DNA of 14,465 bases from Helicobacteraceae bacterium (GTDB lineage Bacteria; Campylobacterota; Campylobacteria; Campylobacterales; SZUA-545). A model generated the notes under the pieces. It searched no databases. It was not told the origin of the DNA and saw only the letters and a list, made by a program, of their open reading frames with translations. Positions within the stretch are counted from its first letter, which is position 1, and each line of letters starts with the position of its first letter. The DNA lies in the NCBI GenBank assembly GCA_031273735.1, contig JAISRI010000160.1:1-14465 (forward strand), written 5' to 3'. A program made the position numbers and the translations under genes. Shown in pieces: positions 6,696 to 13,713 of the stretch.

Positions 6696-8231
6696 TTAAT
6701 GTAAAAAATGTCTAACGCCCGTAAAGATCATCGCGATCTTATGTTCGTTTGCCGCGTCGATTACCTCTTGATCGCGCGCGCTTCCGCCCGGCTGAGCGAT
6801 CGCCGCTACGCCGCCCGCGTTTGCCGCGTCGATCGAATCGCGAAACGGAAAAAACGCTTCGCTCGCCATAGCCGCGCCTTTAACGTCGCATTTCATCGAT
6901 TCGGCTTTGCGCAAAGCGGCGATCGCGGCGTCGACGCGGCTTGTCATACCCATTCCGATCGCTACTAGCGTTTTGTTTTTAACGTATGCGACGCAGTTGG
7001 ATTTGGTTAGCGCGGCGATAACCCACGCGATTTTTAAGTCCTCTTTTTGCGCGTCGCTTGGCGCTATTTTCGTTGCCAATTTAGCGTCGTCGATCTCGCT
7101 TGGTTTTGCCTCGTCGCTTTCTTGTAAAACAAAGCCGCCTAATATATGCTTAAAATCGGTCTTATCGCTTATATTTGGCAGTCTATCGCCCTCGCCTACT
7201 TTGAATAATTTTAAGCGCTTTTTTGTCGCGAATATTTTAAGCGCCTCTGAATCAAAACTAGGAGCCGCGATCGCCTCTATAAATATCTTGCTAATTTTCT
7301 CGGCAAGCTCTTTAGTTACTACCCCGTTTATAGCCGCTACGCCGCCAAAAGCCGATAGGCTATCGCACCTTAGCGCTTCGTTCCACGCTTCGCATAGATC
7401 GGATCGCAAACTAAAGCCGCACGGATTGCCGTGTTTGACTATACAGATCGCCTCTTTGTTAAACGCGCGCACAATCTTGATCGCGGAGCTTATATCCGTT
7501 AGATTATTAAAGCTCGCAACGCCCTGCAAAACCTTAAAACGTCGCGTATAAAAATCGTCAAATTGATACAAATAACCTTTTTGATGCGGATTTTCGCCAT
7601 AGCGTAATTTCATCGCGAGATTTCCGCCGATCGCGACGTAATTAGAAACGCGATTAAAACGCGAATTCATATAGTTTGCGATCATCGCGTCATACCAAGC
7701 GGTATGTTCGTAGGCTTTGATCATCAAAGCGGCGCGAAAATCGTAATCGTCTTTGCCCTTTGCGATCGCCTCCGCGATCGCGTCGTAATCCGTCGGATCG
7801 GTCGCTACGATAACCGATCGAAAGTTTTTAGCGGCGGCGCGAATAAGCGCGGGTCCTCCTATGTCGATATTCTCGATAATCTCGTTAAAATCGTCCGCGC
7901 ACTCGATCGTCGCTTTGAACGGGTAGAGATTGACGCAAACTAGATCGATCGGCGCTATGCCTTTTTGCGCCGCTTGAAGGCAATCCGCTTCGTTGTCGCG
8001 CCGAAACAAAATCCCCCCGTGAATGTTTGGGTGCAAGGTTTTAACGCGCCCGTCAAAAAGCTCGCCGTAACCAGTTAAATCGCCCGCCTCAATCGCCTTT
8101 ACGCCATTTTCGCGTAGAGTCGCAAGCGTCCCTCCCGTGCTGATAATCTCAAAACCGTTTGCCGCTAAAACCGCCGCGAACGTGGCCGCCCCGCGCTTGT
8201 CGCTGACTGATATTAACGCTCTTTTTGCCAT
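6696..8231 (-). CDS. purH: Bifunctional AICAR transformylase/IMP cyclohydrolase
   Basis: PurH carries out the last two steps of IMP synthesis: formylation of AICAR with 10-formyl-THF, then ring closure. The N-terminal cyclohydrolase domain shows STGGTLATL and FDGRVKTLHPNIHGGIL. The transformylase domain shows RYGENPHQK, VKHGNPCG, AFGGVAAING, FFPFRDSID, QPGGSARDQEVIDAANEH and the closing FTGVRHFLH. The protein is complete at 511 residues, the normal size. I start it at the ATG at 8231 (MAKRALISVSDK) because AGAGGG (8238-8243) lies 6 bases upstream and family members begin there; a start at 8276 would add 15 unmatched residues. FolD, encoded at the end of this window, belongs to the pathway that makes its 10-formyl-THF. 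The restriction-modification genes follow directly downstream. Confidence 0.97.
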   Translation of the reverse strand: MAKRALISVSDKRGAATFAAVLAANGFEIISTGGTLATLRENGVKAIEAGDLTGYGELFDGRVKTLHPNIHGGILFRRDNEADCLQAAQKGIAPIDLVCVNLYPFKATIECADDFNEIIENIDIGGPALIRAAAKNFRSVIVATDPTDYDAIAEAIAKGKDDYDFRAALMIKAYEHTAWYDAMIANYMNSRFNRVSNYVAIGGNLAMKLRYGENPHQKGYLYQFDDFYTRRFKVLQGVASFNNLTDISSAIKIVRAFNKEAICIVKHGNPCGFSLRSDLCEAWNEALRCDSLSAFGGVAAINGVVTKELAEKISKIFIEAIAAPSFDSEALKIFATKKRLKLFKVGEGDRLPNISDKTDFKHILGGFVLQESDEAKPSEIDDAKLATKIAPSDAQKEDLKIAWVIAALTKSNCVAYVKNKTLVAIGMGMTSRVDAAIAALRKAESMKCDVKGAAMASEAFFPFRDSIDAANAGGVAAIAQPGGSARDQEVIDAANEHKIAMIFTGVRHFLH

Positions 8232-8319
8232 AGAAAACCCTCTTGCGATAAGTATTTGGAGAGGTTTTGTAGCCAAAAGCGGCTTAGTCGTTTAGGGTTT
8301 TTACCTTAAACTTACGCGA

Positions 8320-9948
8320 ATGAATACGATAGGTTCTAAAATAGCCTCGCATACGAGGCGGTTGATTATCTGGCAACTGATATGCGCGTGCGTTCCCGTT
8401 TGCGCGCTATTTTTACTCCTAAGCTCTCAGGCGACGTGGCACGAGGAGCGCTATAAAGAGGTTTTTGACCAAACGGCGCAGACGATAGCGCGGACAAAAA
8501 CCGACTCTTTGCAAGAAAAAATCGCCTCGATAGGTTCGGACTCGCTGACTTTATCGACGCAGGCAAGCGAGATGTTCACCTACTCCGATCGGTTTAATTA
8601 CAACGCGATCTTTTATAAAGAGGGCGGCTTTTACAAAAGCGAGCAAAAAAAGCCCTTCGTTTTCTATACGCCCGTCGAGTTAAACCAAGATTCGCGTAAA
8701 AAAGCAAGCCGACTGATTCTTCTTTCGCCGCTTTTAAAAGCGCAAACGGACGCGTTGGGATCGTCTGTTTCAGGCGGTTTTATCTATTTAGACGATCCTT
8801 TTATTTTGGTCAGTCCGCCAATCGACAAAACGCCAAACGCGGAAGGCGAACTCGATTCGATTACGCAACCGCTTTTCGAGCTTTTTCGTAAAAATCCGCG
8901 CAAACAGTGGCGGCTCGTTTTGGGCGAGCGCCCTAAAATCATATCGCCCGTTTTTGCGGGCAATCATCTGATCGGCGTAGCGGGTTTTGAGCTATCCGCG
9001 GCGCTTTTCGAAGATATAATAAAAAGCGTCCCTCTTTCAAAAGATAGCTTTATTTTTATCGCCGACACGCAAAATAAAACGATCATATCTAGCTCCGATA
9101 CAAACGATTTTAACCCGCAAAGATATTTGGAGGGATCGAAACAAGACAGCTTTAATTTAATCGAGGAAAGTATAGAGGGTTTGCCGATAATGATCGTCTT
9201 TGGCGCAAAGATTTCTGAGATAGATGCGCAAGGCGCAAAACTCTACCGCGATCTAATTTATATTTCAGCCGTTATCGCCGCCTCAATCGCGTTATTTTAT
9301 TGCCTGTTTGTTCTTAGAAGCGTAAGAACGACAAGACTGCTAACCCAAAGCATAATTCGCCCTCTTGATATTGTGGCGCGTTTTTCGTATCGTTTGGGGA
9401 CGCGCAAAGCCGATCGGCTCGAACCGATGGGGATTACGGAGTTTGACGACTTTGCCAATCAAATGCGTTTAACTCACGCAAAACTTTTGCCGCCGCTTAC
9501 GATAGACGAAGGAAGCGACTTGCCTAATCGCAGGGCGCTTTTGGAAGATCTGGACGGCAAAAGAGCTTTTGGTTTAATCGTAACCGGCGTTCATCTTCAT
9601 TGCGATAACGACGCGCTATTTATCGCGGCGGCAAACTATGTTTTGAAACGATCTAGCGAGCTTATAGGAAGAGTAATTGCGGGCGACGACGTTATCTACG
9701 CGATCGGATCGAACAGATTGGCGGTATTAACCAATAAAGAAGATACCGAATCGCTTAAAGCGATCGCTAGAAAGATTGTCGATATGATCAATAACGGCGA
9801 GTTTTTATTTGACGATCAATCGCTTAAAGTCGCGGCTATTTTTGGCGTAGCGGCGGGCGATAAAAACGTAGGCGGAGCAAAGCTGATTGCCGCCGCCGAA
9901 GCGAATCTTGTTAGAAGCGAGATTTCGCCGAGCGCCATCTATTTATAA
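8320..9948 (+). CDS. Membrane sensor with cache-like ectodomain and degenerate GGDEF domain
   Basis: A first transmembrane helix (about residues 16-37) is followed by about 270 periplasmic residues resembling a double cache sensor (for example SGGFIYLDDPFILVSPPID, then PVFAGNHLIGVAGFELSAALFEDII). A second helix spans about 311-333, with a HAMP-like segment after it (RPLDIVARFSYRLG). The output domain opens like a GGDEF domain (DLPNRRALLEDL, about residue 400), but the signature position reads GSNRL (463-467) instead of GG(D/E)EF. The inhibitory-site Arg is also missing (AGDD where RxxD is expected). It should therefore not make c-di-GMP; it may bind a nucleotide or act through protein contact. 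The gene is divergent from purH. No ribosome site is visible before the ATG. Confidence 0.8.
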   Translation: MNTIGSKIASHTRRLIIWQLICACVPVCALFLLLSSQATWHEERYKEVFDQTAQTIARTKTDSLQEKIASIGSDSLTLSTQASEMFTYSDRFNYNAIFYKEGGFYKSEQKKPFVFYTPVELNQDSRKKASRLILLSPLLKAQTDALGSSVSGGFIYLDDPFILVSPPIDKTPNAEGELDSITQPLFELFRKNPRKQWRLVLGERPKIISPVFAGNHLIGVAGFELSAALFEDIIKSVPLSKDSFIFIADTQNKTIISSSDTNDFNPQRYLEGSKQDSFNLIEESIEGLPIMIVFGAKISEIDAQGAKLYRDLIYISAVIAASIALFYCLFVLRSVRTTRLLTQSIIRPLDIVARFSYRLGTRKADRLEPMGITEFDDFANQMRLTHAKLLPPLTIDEGSDLPNRRALLEDLDGKRAFGLIVTGVHLHCDNDALFIAAANYVLKRSSELIGRVIAGDDVIYAIGSNRLAVLTNKEDTESLKAIARKIVDMINNGEFLFDDQSLKVAAIFGVAAGDKNVGGAKLIAAAEANLVRSEISPSAIYL

Positions 9949-10007
9949 AAGATGAAAAAAGACGAATTATCTATCGAGCGAATCAGAACAATATAGGCTA
10001 TTGTAAC

Positions 10008-10637
10008 TTGTTAAACGATAAGAAAAAGACGAGTGAAATCGATATTATCGTCAAGTTTGCGCAAGGCGATATAACGCCAAAAGAGTTTGAACAAGAGCTA
10101 TATTCAAACGCCAACTTGGAAGCCGCGCTTAAAGAGCCTACGCTAAATTGGGCGGGAACGTATATCGCTAAGATTGCCGCTAATCTATACGACTATTTAA
10201 TATGTCTAAATTATTCAAAAATCGAAGATCAACGCGACGCGATAGGCGCGTTAGAGCTATTTTTAGACGCAAAGGCGATCGCGCGCGCAAAAACGCGTAA
10301 TCATCAAGATAGGTTAGATTTGGTTCTATCTAATCAACCAAAATATATCGACGCGGATAGTCGGTTTATAGAAGAATATATTATTCCTAAAGATTTCAAA
10401 GGATCGAAAACGGAGTTAAAACAAACGATACGCGATAATTATAATAAATTATTTCGCTTTCAAAACAAACCGCCAAAATGGATACAAAATCCAGAGTGGA
10501 TAATCAAAGACGACAAGCCGCTATTTTTTATCGGACAGTTAGAGATTACGGATAAACGTTTTCACGATAACGGCGCAATATACGTCTTTATAGATATACA
10601 AACGCGAGAGATTTCAACCATAACGCAATTTTATTAA
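10008..10637 (+). CDS. Unrecognised 209-residue cytoplasmic protein
   Basis: I do not recognise the family with confidence. The start appears to be TTG at 10008 (MLNDKKKTSEIDIIVKF). No ATG or GTG lies in frame before it, and no clear ribosome site is present, so the start is uncertain. There is no signal peptide or membrane helix. The N-terminal half is helical (FAQGDITPKEFEQELY). A possible compact beta domain closes the protein: PPKWIQNPEW, PLFFIGQLEI, AIYVFID and ISTITQFY. Composition is more AT-rich than neighbouring core genes, suggesting acquisition. Small single-domain proteins of this style are often immunity proteins of contact-dependent toxins, but no toxin gene is adjacent and I do not claim that role. 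Confidence 0.65.
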   Translation: MLNDKKKTSEIDIIVKFAQGDITPKEFEQELYSNANLEAALKEPTLNWAGTYIAKIAANLYDYLICLNYSKIEDQRDAIGALELFLDAKAIARAKTRNHQDRLDLVLSNQPKYIDADSRFIEEYIIPKDFKGSKTELKQTIRDNYNKLFRFQNKPPKWIQNPEWIIKDDKPLFFIGQLEITDKRFHDNGAIYVFIDIQTREISTITQFY

Positions 10638-10643
10638 AAACCT

Positions 10644-10774
10644 TGCGTCGGCTTTTGCGACGCAGTTAGAGCGGTTTAAGGGTCGGTTGATAGGATTCCC
10701 GTTTTTCTACGAGAGAAAAACGGGAGTTATCGAGAAGTAAAGCCTCGCTTTCCTATTTCGTTAGAAAAGCGAAG
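10644..10774. terminator. Three-hairpin region between convergent genes
   Basis: Three inverted repeats lie in the 148-base gap between the 209-residue protein gene (plus) and the RCC1 lipoprotein gene (minus). The first is TGCGTCG (10644-10650) with CGACGCA (10658-10664). The second is TCCCGTTTTTCT (10697-10708) with AGAAAAACGGGA (10714-10725), a perfect 12-base stem with a 5-base loop. The third is 10743-10754 with 10763-10774, with two mismatches. The T and A runs lie inside the second stem, so there is no classical T tail on either strand. The position still favours a bidirectional terminator. Confidence 0.55.
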
Positions 10775-10785
10775 ACGTTAATCGA

Positions 10786-12261
10786 TTAAAGAGGCGACGG
10801 AGTAAACTCCAAATTGATATCGTAATATCCCGCCGTGTCGCTATATTTCCCAAAGCCAAGCTGACCGTGAGCGTTAGAACCCGCTACCCAAGCTCTGCCG
10901 CTGGCGTCGATCGCAACGGTATAATCGTCGCCCGCCGCAACGTCTACGAAAATGGGCAAATCTTGTCCGTTAAACGTAACTTTGGTAAAGATATATCTAT
11001 CCTCATCTCCGTCGTTAAGTCCAAGTTGAGCGCTCTCGTTGGCTCCCACAGTCCATAGAGAACCGTTTACATCTACGGCTACGGTGTGATTTTTACCTGC
11101 GGCAATAGCTTTGAACACAGGCTTTGGAGCGTTTTTGTAATCGACGCCGCCGTTAAAGAGACTTACTTTGGTAAATCTATTGGGGGTTAAGCCAGCGCCA
11201 AGCCCAAGCTGACCATTGCTGTTATCGCCCGTCGTCCAAATATTGCCTTGCGAATCTAACGCAACGCTATGCGCTTCGCCCGCCGCTACCGCCTGAATTG
11301 GCGTTGTGCCGCTAACAATGAACGATCCCGCGTCAAAACCGTTCGTGGTATCGTTAAAATCAAGGGCTTTAACAAATTTTCCGCCTTGATTGCTGCTTCC
11401 TCCTACGGTGCTAAAGCCAAGCTGACCGCTACTATAAGCTCCAGCCCCCCAAATTTGACCGTTAGCTACCACCAAGGTATGATTGTCGCCCGCCGCAATA
11501 GCTTGAAAATTAGCTGCAGGGGTAGCCGCCGTGCCATTAGCTTCGGAAAAGTAAGCGCTGGTTGTAATAGCCAATTTGGTAAATACGGGTCTGATACCAT
11601 TTGAACCAACGCCCGTATTTACAACTCCAAGCTGACCGTAAGCGTTAGAACCCGCTACCCATAATCCGCCTTGGCTGTCAATAGCGACAGAGTGATTTAG
11701 ACCCGCCGCCGCTTTTTTAAATACTGGAGGATTGTAAATTACAGGGTTAAAAACGCCTGTCGAATCTGTAGTTGCATCAAACGTCGTTGCCTTGGTGAAG
11801 TTATACTCGTTGTATTCCCAAGAGTTACCAAGCCCAAGCTGACCGAAGTGGTTGTCGCCCGCCGAGTATAGATCGCCGGTAGCGCTTACGACCAAAGTAT
11901 GGCTATCGCCCGCCGCGACATACGCATTTGTACCGCTAATCGTCGTAACTAAATCGGAAGCCACGCCAAGCAGGCTTGAAACCAGCGTAGGGTAGTAGCG
12001 GGTAGAAGCGTGTCCGACTCCAAGCTGACCGTTGCTGTTATCGCCCGTAGCGTATAGAACGCCGCCGTATTTTAGGGCTACGACGTATTTACCGCCCGCC
12101 GCTATTTGGATGCTAGGAGCGAAGCCCCCCCCCCCCCCGTTGCCGCCGCTATCGCTATCGCTATCGCTGCAACCGACTAAAGCCAGCGCAAGACCGGCTC
12201 CCACAAGACCTTTTCGAACGCTCGAAAAAGCCAACTTTTTGAATGACTGCGCATTCTGCAT
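10786..12261 (-). CDS. RCC1-repeat lipoprotein, phase-variable by a poly-G tract
   Basis: The signal peptide ends in the lipobox LVGC, so the protein should be lipidated. The mature N-terminus is a low-complexity linker (SDSDSDSGGNGGGGG). Seven RCC1-type repeats follow, each with AAG...H(T/S)(V/L)...G.(L/I)...G.N..GQLG, enough for a closed seven-blade beta propeller. RCC1-like propellers are protein-binding scaffolds. In a bacterial surface lipoprotein an adhesive or host-interaction role is an inference. The Gly linker is encoded by 14 consecutive G bases (12125-12138 on the other strand as C). In this sequence the frame is open, but G13 reaches TAG seven codons after the tract and G15 three codons after it. 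AAGGAT precedes the ATG. The gene is divergent from pdxA. Confidence 0.88.
   Translation of the reverse strand: MQNAQSFKKLAFSSVRKGLVGAGLALALVGCSDSDSDSGGNGGGGGFAPSIQIAAGGKYVVALKYGGVLYATGDNSNGQLGVGHASTRYYPTLVSSLLGVASDLVTTISGTNAYVAAGDSHTLVVSATGDLYSAGDNHFGQLGLGNSWEYNEYNFTKATTFDATTDSTGVFNPVIYNPPVFKKAAAGLNHSVAIDSQGGLWVAGSNAYGQLGVVNTGVGSNGIRPVFTKLAITTSAYFSEANGTAATPAANFQAIAAGDNHTLVVANGQIWGAGAYSSGQLGFSTVGGSSNQGGKFVKALDFNDTTNGFDAGSFIVSGTTPIQAVAAGEAHSVALDSQGNIWTTGDNSNGQLGLGAGLTPNRFTKVSLFNGGVDYKNAPKPVFKAIAAGKNHTVAVDVNGSLWTVGANESAQLGLNDGDEDRYIFTKVTFNGQDLPIFVDVAAGDDYTVAIDASGRAWVAGSNAHGQLGFGKYSDTAGYYDINLEFTPSPL
12125..12138 (-). repeat. G14 homopolymer, contingency tract in the RCC1 gene
   Basis: Fourteen consecutive C on the plus strand give G14 in the coding strand, just after the lipoprotein signal region. 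Tracts of this length slip readily during replication. The downstream sequence CTTCGCTCCTAG gives a stop at once with one extra G, and ATCCAAATAG does so with one fewer. Length may differ between cells or be misread by the sequencer. Confidence 0.9.
12148..12168 (-). repeat. Hexamer repeat (GCTATC)3GCT encoding Ser-Asp
   Basis: Three and a half copies of a six-base unit encode the SDSDSDS stretch right after the lipid-anchored Cys. Copy-number change keeps the frame and would only lengthen or shorten the linker. Confidence 0.8.
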
Positions 12262-12288
12262 ACTTAAATCCTTGAAATGGAATTGCGA

Positions 12289-12294
12289 ACTATA
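12289..12294 (-). promoter_or_regulatory. -10 box of the RCC1 lipoprotein gene
   Basis: TATAGT on the minus strand lies 27 bases before the ATG, with AAGGAT as ribosome site in between. No clear -35 hexamer is present. Confidence 0.5.
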
Positions 12295-12310
12295 CCAACG
12301 ACTTCCTTAA

Positions 12311-12353
12311 TCTTGACGCGGGATAATTAACTAGAATATGAAGAGCGTCAAGA
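12311..12353. promoter_or_regulatory. Inverted repeat TCTTGACGC-N25-GCGTCAAGA, candidate operator
   Basis: Two perfectly complementary 9-base arms (12311-12319 and 12345-12353) lie in the divergent space between the RCC1 gene and pdxA, just upstream of the RCC1 -10 box. Arm centres are 34 bases apart, a little over three helical turns. The arms recall the CTTGA/TCAAG half of HAIR sites, but the spacing is different. It could equally form an RNA hairpin in a pdxA leader. Confidence 0.4.
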
Positions 12354-12402
12354 AAAGGGCTTTAAGGCGCTATTGATACGATCGCAAGCCAAAAGGCGGA
12401 AA

Positions 12403-13326
12403 ATGAAAAAAATAGCGATAAGCATAGGCGATCTAAACGGGATAGGGTTTGAGATTGCGTTAAAGGCGCATTCGTTTGTTAGTTCGCGTTGCGTTGCGCT
12501 CTATTGCGTTTCGCCGCAGAACGCGCAAAACGCCGCGCGCAAATTGGGCGCGACTTTACCGAAAGATTTTAACGCGATCGGAGGCGAAAAACCAATCGAG
12601 ATAAAAGCGGGCGAGATCGACGCGAACGCGGGCGAAGCGAGTTTTGCGAGTTTTGTTCAAGCGATCGATTTGGTTTCAAAACGAGAGGCGGACGCGATCG
12701 TAACGTTGCCAATCAATAAAGCCTCGTGGAACGCGGCGGGGCTGAAATACAAAGGGCATACCGACTACCTGCGCGATCGGGTCGATAAAAACGCCGTTAT
12801 GCTAATTGGCGCTCCAAAGCGCTACGTCGCGTTTTTTACCGATCATATCGCGCTTCGCGCCGTAGCCGATCGAATTGCGTTGGAACCTTTAAGCGAATTC
12901 TTGGTTCGTTTTTATAAAGTCGCGCCGATCGCGCCGATCGGCGTTTTGGGCTTGAATCCGCATAACGGCGATCGCGGCGCGATCGGCTCGGAAGAAGCGA
13001 TTATAGAGAGCGCGATCAAAAAGGCGAACGAAACGCTGAATCTTAAAGCCTTTGAAGGCGCGATCGTTCCCGATACGGCTTTTGCCCCAAAGGCGTTGGA
13101 GCGCTATCGAATCGTCGTCGCAATGTATCACGATCAGGGGTTGTCGCCGCTAAAGGCGCTCTTTTTTGAAGAGTCGATCAACGTTACGTTAGGGCTTCCT
13201 TTCGCGCGAACCAGCGTCGATCACGGAACGGCTTTCGACATAGCCTACAAGGGTCAAAATCCGTCGATCGAAAGTTATCAAAACGCGGTTTTGGCGGCGA
13301 TAAACGGCATTTTTACTCGTTCATAA
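12403..13326 (+). CDS. pdxA: 4-hydroxythreonine-4-phosphate dehydrogenase
   Basis: PdxA oxidises 4-phosphohydroxy-L-threonine with NAD(P); the product condenses with deoxyxylulose phosphate on PdxJ to give pyridoxine phosphate. Seen are the N-terminal ISIGDLNGIGFEI, KGHTDYL with a metal-binding His, GLNPHNGDRGAIGSEE, the metal-site MYHDQGLSPLK and the closing NVTLGLPFARTSVDHGTAFDIAYKG. The start is the ATG at 12403 (MKKIAISIGD, 307 residues, the normal size), with AAGGCGG just upstream; a TTG at 12373 would add 10 unmatched residues. pdxJ, often the neighbour in this phylum, is not in the window. The last 14 bases overlap the convergent cytochrome c gene. Confidence 0.95.
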   Translation: MKKIAISIGDLNGIGFEIALKAHSFVSSRCVALYCVSPQNAQNAARKLGATLPKDFNAIGGEKPIEIKAGEIDANAGEASFASFVQAIDLVSKREADAIVTLPINKASWNAAGLKYKGHTDYLRDRVDKNAVMLIGAPKRYVAFFTDHIALRAVADRIALEPLSEFLVRFYKVAPIAPIGVLGLNPHNGDRGAIGSEEAIIESAIKKANETLNLKAFEGAIVPDTAFAPKALERYRIVVAMYHDQGLSPLKALFFEESINVTLGLPFARTSVDHGTAFDIAYKGQNPSIESYQNAVLAAINGIFTRS

Positions 13327-13630
13327 GGTAGGTTTCAAGCGCGTCAAGCTCTGTATCGCTAAGGTAAAACGGGGGTCCAAAGCCGTGTTTGGCAAGACCT
13401 TTTTTTATATCCTCTGCGGAGTATTGCTTAAGCGGCGGCGCGGCGATCGTCTCTATTTTTTGGTTGCGTTCGTAACGGGCGAGAATCTTGCCTTCGGCTT
13501 TTTCGCCGTGGCAAGCCGCGCAAGAAAGATTGTCGTAAGAGTTGTAAAGCGCCTTACCGTATTCTTTGATCGTGATAAAAGGCTCGCCCCCAAAGGCGTT
13601 TGCGGCGAGTAAAATAAGTAACAATCTCAA
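13313..13630 (-). CDS. Small periplasmic class I-like cytochrome c
   Basis: A short signal peptide (MRLLLILLAANAFGGE) precedes a single CXXCH haem site (SCAACHGEKAEG, about residues 37-48). The C-terminal helix resembles c553-type cytochromes (LSDTELDALETYL). The start is a TTG at 13630, supported by AAGGA six bases upstream. The usual Met axial ligand in the xMPxF-like loop before the last helix is not seen: the loop reads HGFGPPFYL, and the only late Met is in the final YLMNE. Another ligand, such as the loop His, or an open site is possible. It should be an electron carrier or redox sensor in the periplasm. Its 3' end overlaps pdxA by 14 bases on the opposite strand. Confidence 0.85.
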   Translation of the reverse strand: MRLLLILLAANAFGGEPFITIKEYGKALYNSYDNLSCAACHGEKAEGKILARYERNQKIETIAAPPLKQYSAEDIKKGLAKHGFGPPFYLSDTELDALETYLMNE

Positions 13631-13701
13631 AAAAATCCTTTTTAGGCAAGAATTATATCAAGCCGCTTTTAGTTTTCTTTCGATCCAAATTCGCATTTGC
13701 C

Positions 13702-13707
13702 TATAAT
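13702..13707 (+). promoter_or_regulatory. Consensus -10 box of folD
   Basis: A perfect TATAAT ends seven bases before the folD ATG, so the expected transcript start falls on the A of the start codon. No Shine-Dalgarno sequence exists in the short stretch between them. Confidence 0.6.
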
Positions 13708-13713
13708 TAGCCA

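Noticed and set aside
6907..7551. 214-residue plus-strand open frame opposite purH
   Set aside because: purH on the minus strand is complete, with all family motifs. The plus-strand frame has a low-complexity Ala/Ser/Leu composition typical of an antisense shadow.
8232..8276. Longer N-terminus of PurH starting at 8276
   Set aside because: The extra 15 residues do not belong to the family, and AGAGGG marks the ATG at 8231.
8234..8301. Inverted repeat AAAACCCT/AGGGTTTT in the purH-sensor divergent gap
   Set aside because: It has eight bases per arm with 52 bases between and no known operator match, so chance is a fair explanation.
9952..9996. Short frame MKKDELSIERIRTI in the gap before 10008
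   Set aside because: It has only 14 codons, is out of frame with the next gene and has no supporting ribosome site. It could be a frameshifted old start but nothing shows it.
12148..12168. GCTATC hexamer repeat as a phase-variation switch
   Set aside because: The unit is a multiple of three, so slippage cannot change the frame. The neighbouring G14 tract is the real switch.
10786..12261. Recurring CCAAGCTGACCG blocks as a repeat array or CRISPR
   Set aside because: They are the codons for the conserved GQLG core of each RCC1 repeat, spaced irregularly within one open frame.
12889..13131. 80-residue minus-strand frame inside pdxA
   Set aside because: It is an antisense shadow of a well-supported gene, with Arg- and Asp-rich composition that follows from the CGATCG-rich sequence.
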